DNA from: Gibbula magus
Taxonomy: Eukaryota; Mollusca; Gastropoda; Trochida; Trochidae
Direction: 5' to 3'
NCBI GenBank assembly: GCA_936450465.1
Contig: OW388302.1
Span: 54,874,959 to 54,938,958, forward strand
DNA: 64,000 nucleotides
Position numbers and translations under genes: made by a program. Each line of letters starts with the position of its first letter. Position 1 is the stretch's first letter. The notes beneath the pieces are model-generated. The model was not told the origin of the DNA. It did no database searches and saw only the letters and a list, made by a program, of their open reading frames with translations. Below, piece after piece: positions 44,428 to 56,573 of the stretch.

Positions 44428-47400
44428 TGGGACATGATGAATGAGTATTGTTGGATACTTAGTGATGCAAATACTTTGATGGGGCAGGATGAATGAGGAC
44501 TGTTTGAGACTGAGTGGTGCAAATACCCTGATTGGGCAGGATGAATGAGTATTGTTGGAGACTTAGTGATGCAAATACTTTGATGGGGCAGGATGAATGA
44601 GTATTGTTGGAGACTGAGTGATGCAAATACCCTGATGGGACATGATGAATGAGGACTGTTGGAGACTTAGTGATGCAAATACTCTGATGGGGCATGATGA
44701 ATGAGTATTGTTGGAGACTTAGTGATGCAAATACCCTGATGGGGCATGATGAATGAGGACTGTTGGAGACTTAGTGATGCAAATACCCTGATTGGGCAGG
44801 ATGAATGAGTATTGTTGGAGACTTAGAGATGCAAATACCCTGATGGGGCATGATGAATGAGGACTGTTGGAGACTTAGTGATGCAAATACCCTGATTGGG
44901 CAGGATGAATGAGTATTGTTGGAGACTTAGTGATGCAAATACTCTGATGGGGCAGGATGAATGAGTATTGTTGGATACTTAGAGATGCAAATACCCTGAT
45001 TGGGCAGGATGAATGAGTATTGTTGGAGACTTAGAGATGCAAATACCCTGATGGGGCATGATGAATGAGGACTGTTGGAGACTTAGTGATGCAAATACCC
45101 TGATTGGGCAGGATGAATGAGTATTGTTGGAGACTTAGAGATGCAAATACCCTGATGGGGCATGATGAATGAGGACTGTTGGAGACTTAGTGATGCAAAT
45201 ACCCTGATGAGGCAGGATGAATGAGGACTGTTGGAGACTTAGTGATGCAAATATCCTGATGAGGGAGGATGAATGAGTATTGTTGGAGACTTAGTGATGC
45301 AAATACCCTGATTGGGCAGGATGAATGAGTATTGTTGGAGACTTAGAGATGCAAATACCCTGATGGGGCATGATGAATGAGGACTGTTGGAGACTTAGTG
45401 ATGCAAATACCCTGATGAGGGAGGATGAATGAGTATTGTTGGATACTTAGTGATGCAAATACCCTGATGAGGCAGGATGAATGAGGACTGTTGGAGACTT
45501 AGTGATGCAAATACCCTGATGAAGCGGGATGAATGAGTATTGTTGGATACTTAGTGATGCAAATACCCTGATGAGGCAGGATGAATGAGGACTGTTGGAG
45601 ACTTAGTGATGCAAATACCCTGATGAGGCAGGATGAATGAGGACTGTTGGAGACTTAGTGATGCAAATATCCTGATGAGGCATGATGAATGAGGACTGTT
45701 GGAGACTTAGTGATGCAAATACCCTGATGAGGCAGGATGAATGAGTATTGTTGGAGACTTAGTGATGCAAATACCCTGATGAGGGAGGATGAATGAGTAT
45801 TGTTGGATACTTAGTGATGCAAATACCCTGATGAGGCAGGATGAATGAGGACTGTTGGAGACTTAGTGATGCAAATACCCTGATGAAGCGGGATGAATGA
45901 GTATTGTTGGATACTTAGTGATGCAAATACCCTGATGGGGCATGATGAATGAGGACTGTTGGAGACTTAGTGATGCAAATACCCTGATGAGGCAGGATGA
46001 ATGAGGACTGTTGGAGACTTAGTGATGCAAATATCCTGATGAGGCATGATGAATGAGGACTGTTGGAGACTTAGTGATGCAAATACCCTGATGAGGCAGG
46101 ATGAATGAGTATTGTTGGAGACTTAGTGATGCAAATACCCTGATGGGGCATGATGAATGAGGACTGTTGGAGACTTAGTGATGCAAATACTCTGCTGGGG
46201 CAGGATGAATGAGGACTGTTGGAGACTTAGTGATGCAAATATCCTGATGAGGGAGGATGAATGAGTATTGTTGGAGACTTAGTGATGCAAATACCCTGAT
46301 TGGGCAGGATGAATGAGTATTGTTGGAGACTTAGAGATGCAAATACCCTGATGGGGCATGATGAATGAGGACTGTTGGAGACTTAGTGATGCAAATACCC
46401 TGATGAGGGAGGATGAATGAGTATTGTTGGAGACTTAGTGATGCAAATACCCTGATGGGGCATGATGAATGAGGACTGTTGGAGACTTAGTGATGCAAAT
46501 ATCCTGATGAGGGAGGATGAATGAGTATTGTTGGAGACTTAGTGATGCAAATACCCTGATTGGGCAGGATGAATGAGTATTGTTGGAGACTTAGAGATGC
46601 AAATACCCTGATGGGGCATGATGAATGAGGACTGTTGGAGACTTAGTGATGCAAATACCCTGATGAGGGAGGATGAATGAGTATTGTTGGATACTTAGTG
46701 ATGCAAATACCCTGATGAGGCAGGATGAATGAGGACTGTTGGAGACTTAGTGATGCAAATACCCTGATGAAGCGGGATGAATGAGTATTGTTGGATACTT
46801 AGTGATGCAAATACCCTGATGGGGCATGATGAATGAGGACTGTTGGAGACTTAGTGATGCAAATACCCTGATGAGGCAGGATGAATGAGGACTGTTGGAG
46901 ACTTAGTGATGCAAATACCCTGATGAGGCAGGATGAATGAGGACTGTTGGAGACTTAGTGATGCAAATACTCTGATGGGGCAGGATGAATGAGTATTGTT
47001 GGAGACTTAGAGATGCAAATACCCTGATGGGGCATGATGAATGAGTATTGTTGGAGACTTAGTGATGCAAATACCCTGATTGGGCAGGATGAATGAGTAT
47101 TGTTGGATACTTAGTGATGCAAATACCCTGATGAGGCAGGATGAATGAGGACTGTTGGAGACTTAGTGATGCAAATACTCTGATGGGGCAGGATGAATGA
47201 GTATTGTTGGAGACTTAGAGATGCAAATACCCTGATGGGGCATGATGAATGAGTATTGTTGGAGACTTAGTGATGCAAATACTCTGATGGGGCAGGATGA
47301 ATGAGTATTGTTGGAGACTGAGTGATGCAAATACCCTGATGGGGCAGGATGAATGAGGACTGTTGGAGACTTAGTGATGCAAATACTCTGATTGGGCAGG

Positions 47401-47699
47401 ATGAATGAAGACTGTTGGAGACATAGTGATGCAAATACCCTGATGGGGCAGGATGAATGAGTATTGTTGGAGACTGAGTGATGCAAATACCCTGATGGGG
47501 CAGGATGAATGAGTATTGTTGGAGACTGAGTGATGCAAATACTCTGATGGGGCATGATGAATGAAGACTGTTGGAGACTTAGTGATGCAAATACTCTGAT
47601 GGGGCAGGATGAATGAGGATAGTTTGGGACTCCGTGATGCAAATACCCTGATGGGGCATGATGAATGAAGACTGTTGGAGACATAGTGATGCAAATACC

Positions 47700-48560
47700 C
47701 TGATGGGGCAGGATGAATGAGTATTGTTGGAGACTGAGTGATGCAAATACGCTGATGGGGCAGGATGAATGAGGACTGTTGGAGACTTAGTGATGCAAAT
47801 ACCCTGATGGGGCATGATGAATGAGTATGTTGGAGACTGAGTGATGCAAATACCCTGATGGGGCAGGATGAATGAAGACTGTTGGAGACATAGTGATGCA
47901 AATACCCTGATGGGGCAGGATGAATGAAGACTGTTGGAGACATAGTGATGCAAATACCCTGATGGGGCAGGATGAATGAGTATTGTTGGAGACTGAGTGA
48001 TGCAAATACGCTGATGGGGCAGGATGAATGAGGACTGTTGGAGACTTAGTGATGCAAATACCCTGATGGGGCAGGATGAATGAGTATTGTTGGAGACTGA
48101 GTGATGCAAATACGCTGATGGGGCAGGATGAATGAGGACTGTTGGAGACTTAGTGATGCAAATACCCTGATGGGGCATGATGAATGAGTATGTTGGAGAC
48201 TGAGTGATGCAAATACCCTGATGGGGCAGGATGAATGAAGACTGTTGGAGACTTAGTGATGCAAATACCCTGATGGGGCAGGATGAATGAAGACTGTTGG
48301 AGACATAGTGATGCAAATACCCTGATGGGGCAGGATGAATGAGTATTGTTGGAGACTGAGTGATGCAAATACGCTGATGGGGCAGGATGAATGAGGACTG
48401 TTGGAGACTTAGTGATGCAAATACCCTGATGGGGCAGGATGAATGAGTATTGTTGGAGACTGAGTGATGCAAATACGCTGATGGGGCAGGATGAATGAGG
48501 ACTGTTGGAGACTTAGTGATGCAAATACCCTGATGGGGCATGATGAATGAGTATGTTGGA
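47700..48560. repeat. Higher-order repeat, 363 bp (7 monomers), about three copies
   Basis: A one-base-deleted variant, GAGTATGTTGG, occurs at 47823, 48186 and 48549, that is at exact 363-base spacing (7 x 52 - 1). Variants ATACGCTGATGG keep the same spacing. Confidence 0.85.
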
Positions 48561-49195
48561 GACTGAGTGATGCAAATACCCTGCTGGGGCAGGATGAATG
48601 AGTATTGTTGGAGACTGAGTGATGCAAATACCCTACTGGGGCATGATGAATGAGGATAGTTGGAGACTCCTTGATGCAAATACCCTGATGAAGCAGGATG
48701 AATGAGGACTGTTGGAGACTGAGTGATGCAAATACCCTGATGGGGCATGACGAATATTGACTGTTGGAGACTTAGTGATGCAAATACCCTGATGGGGCAG
48801 GATGAATGAGTATTGTTGGAGACTTAGTGATGCAAATACCCTGATGGCGCAGAATAAATGAGGACTGTTGGAGACTTAGTGATGCAAATACCCTGATGGG
48901 GCAGGATGAATGAGTATTGTTGGAGACTGAGTGATGCAAATACCCTGATGGGGCATGATGAATGAGGACTGTTGTAGACTTAGTGATGCAAATACCCTGA
49001 TGAGGCAGGATGAATGAGGACTGTTATTTTAATAACGATGTTGTTTTCAGGATTACTCATAGTGAATGGAGTGTTCCTCTCTTGCTATTGATCTGTTTGT
49101 TTAAGGTCCTGGTGAGTCTGAGATAATTGCACCGATTCTCTAATGGAGACGACTCTGGACACTCATTTTATAGTTCAACAGTTCACTTGGATTAT

Positions 49196-49590
49196 GTGTA
49201 CATATAAAATACTAAACGACGTCCCGTTTGATAACATGTTTATGAAACGAGTGGATGGTTTGGTATTTTAACGAGCGAAAGCGAGTTAAATACCGATGCC
49301 ATTCACGAGTTTCATAAACATGTTATCTAAGGGGACCGAGTTTAGTATTTTATTTATTACTCAATGATGTAAATAGCTCTGAATTGCAAGAACATCGTTT
49401 TTAGCGACGCTCACTTGCAAATAGGTCACCCGCTATTGCAGTCACGCGGCTAACATTGTGACGTCAACAAAAAACGATTATGACGTCAAGCGCCGATTAT
49501 GACGTTACAGCAGCACGCTGTGGTATCACACATGTGTGTAACCAACTTATTGTTATCTAATGAGTGATCTCACCACGGTTGAGTAATAAA
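49196..49590. mobile_element. About 0.39-kb foldback/MITE-like insertion in unit B
   Basis: Absent from unit A, where GATTCTGTGTAAATTTATTT is continuous near 16450-16468. The left part is a long imperfect hairpin (49204-49272 with 49285-49353; ends ATAAAATACTAAAC and GTTTAGTATTTTAT). The right part is framed by TTTATTACTCAA (49353-49364) and its inverse (49579-49590). Contains TGACGTCA at 49459 and 49481 and TGACGTTA at 49500. No ORF. Confidence 0.6.
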
Positions 49591-49623
49591 TTTATTTACC
49601 CTACGGGCCACATGTTTTCTTAC

Positions 49624-49675
49624 AGAGTATATTCTCTGATAGATATACAACAATGAAAAGAAAACGTTTGGCCAT
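49624..49675 (-). other. Signal-peptide exon-like paralog, unit B
   Basis: Same as 16494-16545: start MAKRFLFIVVYLSENIL, then CTCT/GTAAGA with GT at 49623-49622. It lies directly beside the foldback insertion. Confidence 0.3.
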
Positions 49676-49915
49676 TGTGACTAAAATGGTCCAAAGATGC
49701 TGAAAATCAACAAAGATTCAAAATAAACACAGATTTAGAACAATCTTGCTTCAACTACAGTCGGCTCACAGAGAAAACAACTTTAGCAGACATGTATAAA
49801 CAAAGATATGTATCTTAACTTGTTTCTTGATGTACACCATATTTTATAGAATTAAATACATTGTAAATAATTTAAAGATATTTGTCTACACATCAAACTT
49901 AAAGAAAAGTTATAG

Positions 49916-50020
<105 letters not shown>

Positions 50021-50795
50021 AATTTATAGCATTATTCAAACCATTTAATCTTTAAAACTACGTTTATTGATTTGTTCATGTCTGTCTACAAACATTTGAT
50101 TTTATGTCATGACCCTAGAGGTCCTTATTTAAATCTCAAATTATAATCCCCGTTGGCTGGAGATACTGTACACAACATGTCAGCCTCCTTTGGCTTTTCG
50201 TTCTGGAAAAGAAGATGGAATTAGGTTTTAAGGTCTTGATCTGTGAGGCTCTTATTTGGGACAACAGAGTCACCAAATCTACAATTAGCTCCATTGGCCA
50301 AGGGGTTTGAACATAACATTTCCGTTTAATAGTTCTGGAGAACGAAAGCTATGCCATGCCATAAGCCTCAGCTTTTCATGACTTTTGGTTCCTGAGATTA
50401 AAATGGATTTTTTTTGTTATTGAATCGGTCCAGTTATTCCTATCTCTTTCTTCCTTTCAAGAGCCGAACTCCGAAAGCATAATAAATGTAAAGATTTAAA
50501 ATATGACAAATTAACATTGAAAACAAATACGAAATGATCATACAGATTAGCATGAGTTTTGGGGAACAGTGTTGCATGGTATTTGGGCAGGCTACTGAAG
50601 ACAGGGTATAATTCGAGATTAAAGTGACATCCAGTGTGTTTCATAATATTTTATTGAGCTTTAATACGGGCCAAAATACCATGTGTCAAAATAAGCATAT
50701 CCATTACCATGGATTCATACAGCTACACAATGTTCTATTTTATCTAAGAAACTTGTTTACCTTAATTTGAAACAATATTACAAGGCAACACTCTC
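50021..50795. other. No gene seen
   Basis: Equivalent to 16879-17677. Confidence 0.5.
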
Positions 50796-51116
50796 ATGCA
50801 TTGTCCAACCGCCTGTACATGGAGCACCAATATTCACCAACAATCACCACCTCATTCACCAGATCTACTTAGTTGCCCCAACGCTTGCCTTTTTAAAGGC
50901 TTTTCTTGTTTGTCATTACTCTGTTACAAAGGTCCTGAAATAGAAGAAATTCCTAAAAATGACGTCATAACATTGTTAAGGAGTCCACTTCACCTCAATA
51001 CAGTGATATTTGGACTTGGTCATCGTATTGGAAACATGAAAGATTTGAGTGCCCTTCGTGGGTGTGTATCAGCAGATTTACTAATGTCTTTTACTTTTGG
51101 AACTAGAGAACGATAA
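50796..51116 (+). other. Unrecognised 106-codon ORF, unit B
   Basis: Differs by one residue from 17678-17998 (FGLGHRIG versus FGLSHRIG). Same reservations: no domain, and the units are too similar to show selection. Confidence 0.2.
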
Positions 51117-51606
51117 TTTCAAATCGATAGTAAACATATTTACAACTAGGATTGACGCGTCACTACTTAGGTCTTCAAGACTTCTGCTTGACCTTGAACT
51201 TCTTGTTGGACTCTTGTTATTCATCAGTTTCTCTGCTTTAAAATGAGCTATCAAACATGTCTCTATCTATTGAAGTTGTTTTTTTTAAAATCCTCCAAAG
51301 ACAATGACCCTGTTAAAATGTAACAATCGCTTATTAATGGACCCCTACATGATATTTGTCACGATTAAGACAAAAATTTTAATATTTTCATGATAAGGTT
51401 TTACATATAAAATGTTGTCCTTGAATTTCCACTTAAGTAGATGTAATCATCACTTAAATTGCATACATAATGAATATTTTCTGAATATTCAAGAAAATAC
51501 TCAAAAATGCTTAAATTTTGACCCCTAGACAACGTTTGCGATGTTTGGAGCCTAACTATCAACATTTTGATGAAAGGGTTCAACAGAATAGTTGTTGTTC
51601 TTGAAA
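51117..51606. other. No gene seen, up to the LINE insertion site
   Basis: Equivalent to 17999-18487. Confidence 0.5.
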
Positions 51607-51810
51607 TTGTGCATCCGAGTGAGTGAGTGAGTGAGTTATTGTTTAACGCCGCTTCGGCAATATTGCAGCCATTAGCGGCGAGATATTTAATTTATTAGCC
51701 TAATTTAAAAAAGAAAATTGCTATTGAAAAACAGAACACGGCACGAAGGCCGTAAAAACATCAGCGTATTATCACAAGTTGAATAAAAGCTGATAATGAT
51801 AAGTTAAAAT

Positions 51811-54800
51811 TTACAATTTGTCAATAAGGTGTATAGCCTTCAAAAAATCTAAAACACGATGCTCACCGAAATGAGTAAAAACTTGATTGATTGAAATAGA
51901 AGGATAAAAAGTTTCCCTGATATGTGCAGTGTCCCAACACTCACAGAGAATGTGTTTGATTGTGAGAGGACACTGACAGGGTATACATACCGGGGGATCT
52001 TCCCTCTTTAAAAGATATGAGTGTGTAAGATGAGAGTGTCCAATACGACATCGTCGTAGGACACAAGCTTCCTGTCGGGTAAAAGAGGATAGAGATTTGT
52101 AACCTAAATGAGGTTGAATAGTGTGAAGTTTGTTATGATGTTGTTGGTCCCATTGGGACTTCCAACGTTGTTTAATGTAAGATTTAATAGCAGGTTTGGA
52201 ATCCGTATATGGAACTTTGGTAGGAGAAATATGTTTGAGGTTTAATGCTGATTTAGCAGCTGAGTCAGCTTTGTTGTTACCTCTTATACCCATATGGCTA
52301 GGAAGCCAGCAGAAGACGATGTCACATTGGATACAAGAATTATGAAGTAATAAAATATCCCTGATAATTGGATGATCACTATTACAGTTTTTAATTGCTT
52401 GTAGGCAAGAAAGTGAATCGGAAAAAATAATGTAATTATTAGGGGTTGAGTTTTTAATGTGATGGACGGCCTTAAGAATGGCCTTAGCTTCTGCAGTAAA
52501 GATGCTGCTGCCATCATGCAGCCTTGAAGCATATGTTGTTGAAGGAGTCACAGTTGCTGCTGCAACTGTGGATCCATCCTTAGAACCGTCAGTGTAAATT
52601 GGTTTATAGTCTGCGAAAAAATCACGTAGTTCAAAAAATGCCTGTTGAAATATTAATTGGTCTGTATTAGATTTTTTATGAGTAGATAAAGAGAGGTTGA
52701 CACGGGGCCTGACCACCTGCCATGGCGGAGTGGCAAGCAAACCGTGCTCTGCTATTGTTGAGAGGTCGATATCAGAATCTTCAACATGTTGTTGAAGTCT
52801 GATACCGAGTGGTGGAATTGCTTTGGGTTTTTAGTTATACAACTGCTGGTATTCAGGATTGAATACGCAGTTGTATGCAGGATTTGAAGGGTTAGATTTT
52901 AATTTGGTTATATATTGAAGTGCTAGCTTGATGCGCCGATCTTCAAGAGATGGTTCATCAGCTTCAACGTAAAGGCTTTCAACAGGTGAAGTTCTGAAGG
53001 CCCCAAGACAAAGTCTGAGACCCTGGTGGTGGATTGTATTTAGCATTTTGATATATGAGGGGCGGACAGATACATATATTATGGATCCATAATCCAGTTT
53101 GGAGCGGATGAGTGATCGATAGAGATGAAGAAGAGTTTCTTCATCTCCACCCCATTTATTATTTGAAACGACCTTTAAAAGGTCTAATGCCTTTAAGCAT
53201 TTAGCTTTTAGGTGTTTAATATGAGGGATAAATGATAATTTGCTGTCAAAAGTAAGACCAAGAAACTTGGCCTCAGGAACGACTTTGATTGGAATTTTAT
53301 CCAGAAAAAGTTCTGGATCTTTGTGCATTTTGCGCATATTGCAAAAATGCACACAAGATGTTTAAGCTTTGGAAAATTTGAAGCCGTTTTCCAACGACCA
53401 TTTGTGTATTTTATTGAGGCAGAGCTGTAATTGGCGTTCAATTGATGGCATATTTTTGCCTCTGCAGGAAACTCCAAAATCGTCCACAAAAAGTGAACCA
53501 TCTGTATGGTCATTTAAGACTTTAGCCAAACTGTTGATTTTAATGCTAAATAATGTGACAGATAAAATGCTACCTTGTGGGACACCCATTTCTTGATCAA
53601 AGAAATCAGAAAGGGTAGAACCGACGCGCACTTTAAATTGGCGGTCATGTAAAAAATTAGATATAAAATGAGGCATACGACCTCGCAAGCCAAATTCAAA
53701 TAAATCTTTTAGGATGCCATGCTTCCATGTAGTGTCGTAAGCTTTTTCTAAATCGAAAAAGATAGACACAGCATGTTGTTTATTTATAAATGCATCACGA
53801 ATAAATGATTCTAAACGAACAAGATGATCAGTGGTACTGCGTTGTTTGCGGAAACCACATTGAATATCAGTAAGTAATTTATTAGTTTCCAAGTACCAAA
53901 CTAGACGATCATTGATCATCCGTTCCATAGTTTTACATACACAACTTGTTAAGGCTATAGGACGGTAGTTGGAAGGGTCTGTATGATCCTTCCCAGGTTT
54001 TGGGATAGGCACAATAGTAGCATTGTGCCAACAAGATGGAAATTCACCTGTTTCCCATATATGATTAAATACATGAAGTAGAACCTCAAGGCAAGGTTCC
54101 GGTAAATGTTTTAAAAGTTGATAATGGATTTCATCAGGGCCGGTTGCTGTATCATGAGCTTTAGAAAGTGCAGTTTTGAGCTCTGACAAGGAGAAGTGTT
54201 CATTATAATCTTCTCCATTGTCAGATTTGAAATTAAGTGGTCGTTTTTCCTGTACCTTTTGGTACTTTTGAAAAGCAGGGACATAATTTGCAGATGAAGA
54301 ATTTTTAGAGATTGTTTCAGCCAACTTATTGGCAATGTCAGATTTTGATGTAAGAAGGTCATCATTGACCTTAAGATGTTTTATTGTAGATTTGGAACCT
54401 TTGCCTTTAATTCTACTTATCATATTCCAGACTTTGCTTATAGGTGTTCTGGAATTTATCTTAGAGACATAGCCTCTCCAAGATTCGCTTTTTTGTTGGT
54501 TGACTGTGCGTCGAGCTTTAGCTCGTGCCTTGCGACAGTTATCTAAGTTAATTCTTGTAGGTCGTTTACTGAGCTTGCGTTCAGCTTTTTTACGTGCCTT
54601 AATGGCAGTATCGCAGGTTTCATTAAACCATGGCTTGTGAATGCGTGGATTTGCCGAGGTTTTAGGAATAGTTTCAGTTGCTATATCAATGAGACCTTTA
54701 GAAAAGGCCTCAACAGGATCAGTTGCATTGATTATTTCATCATATATAATATGTTCACGGCAGAGGGTAGAAAATGTACCCCAATCAGCCTTGGAAAATT

Positions 54801-55515
54801 TCCAACGAGGATTGTGCTCCTCGGGAATAGGTGATGAGGGTTCTAATACAATGGGGAAGTGGTCGCTCCCATATGTATCCTCATGGACTGACCATGAAAA
54901 GTCATGTAAAAGGGATGCATCAGTTACTGATAAATCTATAGCTGTATATGATCCTGTAGCAGGATGTAGATATGTGTTTGAACCATCATTGAATAGACAT
55001 AAATCATTTTGGGTGAGGAAACTTTCGATAATTTTACCCCTAGAGTCTAGGGTATTACAACCCCAGAGGGGATTGTGACCGTTGAAGTCACCAGTGATAA
55101 TAAAAGGTTTAGGTAATTGGGTAACAAGTTGATCAAGATCTTTTATAGTAAGATCTTGAGATGGTGGAATATATAAAGAACAAAGAGTTAAAGTTTTGAA
55201 TAATGATAAGCTGACAGCTACAGCTTGTAATTGTGTTTTTAATGGAATTAATATGTGGATAATTCCATCACGTACTAAAATTGATGCACCCCCCTTAGCC
55301 CTATCAGCAGAAGGGGAGAAATAATTATAAAAAGTGAATGGTCTCATTGCAACTGTATCAGATTCTTTAAGATGAGTTTCTTGAAGGCAAATAGCTTGGG
55401 GATTGTATTGTTGGGCCAACAAGCCCAATTCATTAAAATTGACCTTAAAGCCTCGACAATTCCACTGGAGAATCGCCATGGATGCTAGGATGAAATAAAA
55501 TATTAAAAGCCTCAT
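51811..55515 (-). pseudogene. LINE ORF2 copy B, two nonsense codons
   Basis: Full-length ORF2 from ATG 55515 to the stop at 51811, with endonuclease (WNCRGFK, GDFNGHNPLWG, GSDHFPIVL), RT (LFVDDFGVS, about residues 675-681), RNase H (YTDGSKDGS, TAEAKAIL, FSDSLSCLQ, NKADSAAK) and the terminal CIPCQCPLTIKHILCEC cluster. TAA codons at 53362-53364 (just after the RT core) and 52831-52833 cut it into three open pieces. None of the frame breaks of copy A is present, so the copies decayed independently. Confidence 0.88.
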
Positions 55516-56496
55516 GATGGAAGTTTTACAGGAGAAAGACGAAGGTCCTTGGACCGAGCCCTGTGCCCCTTTTTGGGGGAGTTGTCAAGAGATGCTGTGT
55601 CTGATGCGTCCATAAGGACGTCATCAGACTCATGGTCAAGAGATCCATATTTGTTGTAGATCTCTACCGCACTCCTCTGGCCTTTGGGAGTGCGGTTTGC
55701 TGATTTGGATTTGGAATTTTTAGAATTTTGTTTTGAGGATGATGGTTTTGAATTTTTGCTTGCAGTTGGAGGTATTTTAGATCCTGTCGGTTTGACAGGC
55801 TCTGTAAGGGACAGAAGAGGGAATGTCATGGTACCTATTGTGGAAGAAGTTGAATCGCGGAGTTTGTATTGAGTTGGGGGATCACTCACCCACTGAATGT
55901 CTGTCTGAGTTGATACAGAGCGTTTAGTGGCAGTTGCTGATGATACTATGGTTGAGTATGAGGGTTTAGGACCCTCAAGAACCAGGCGTTTGGCTTCGGG
56001 AAAAGAGATATTTTGAGTGAATTTAACTTTGAGTATCTTAGATTCCTGTTGCCACCGTGGGCACTCCTTGGAGGAAGCCAAGTGTTCACCAGCACAGTTG
56101 GCGCATTTCGGCAACTCCTTGCACTTCTCTGGATGGCTTTCATCGTCGAGTTTGCCACACTGTGGACAAACACGCTCATCCGCTTTGCAAGAGTTGCTTC
56201 CATGGCCAAACTTCTGGCACCGGTAGCAACGGAGGGGGTTAGGGATATATAATTCCGTGGGGAGTTTGTAGTACCCTGCATACACTGTTTTTGGAGCTTG
56301 TGGGGTTGAAAATGTTAACAGATAGGTTCGCGTATTGATGATGTTATCCTCCTTCTTGATAGTGAACCGCTTGACAGCAGTCACTCCCTGGCTCTTCAGG
56401 TTATCAAGGAGCTCCTGTTCAGAGGAATCATCAAGACAGCGATCCTTATCCCGGATGATGGCTTTGCTGCTGTTTAGTGATGTATGAGGGGAGACT
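52664..56496. repeat. 3833-bp tandem duplication inside the LINE, first copy
   Basis: Repeated at 56497-60329 at a constant offset of 3833 bases, with only a handful of differences noticed. Both copies share the two nonsense codons, so they arose after those mutations. The joint shares two bases (CT). Confidence 0.93.
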
Positions 56497-56573
56497 GTAT
56501 TAGATTTTTTATGAGTAGATAAAGAGAGGTTGACACGGGGCCTGACCACCTGCCATGGCGGAGTGGCAAGCAA
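55512..56573 (-). pseudogene. Chimeric ORF at the LINE duplication joint (353 codons)
   Basis: The frame starts at an internal ORF2 codon before RNase H (MLATPPWQVVRPRVNLSLST) and crosses the joint at 56496/56497. It continues in frame into ORF1 from VSPHTSLNSSKAII to the ORF1 stop, keeping all three Cys/His knuckles but losing the RRM-like part. It arose by accident of the duplication. Expression is unlikely without the LINE leader. Confidence 0.7.

Larger units (their letters stand above)
42218..49023. repeat. Expanded 52-bp minisatellite, about 130 monomers
   Basis: About 6.8 kb of the same monomer as 15631-16282, with the same left and right flanks. Two main variants alternate (ending GAGTATTG or GAGGACTG). 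Variant positions are GATG/GATT, GGGGCAGG/GAGGGAGG/GAAGCGGG and CAGG/CATG. Because 52 is not a multiple of three, long minus-strand frames cycle through all three phases and are not genes. Confidence 0.97.

Noticed and set aside
47163..48748. Long minus-strand ORFs (up to 389 codons) with Pro/His-rich repeats
   Set aside because: They are readings of the 52-bp minisatellite. The period is not a multiple of three, so all three phases stay open and the same peptide text appears in overlapping frames.
42218..49023. CRISPR-like array
   Set aside because: Monomers are contiguous with no unique spacers, and the context is an animal genome.
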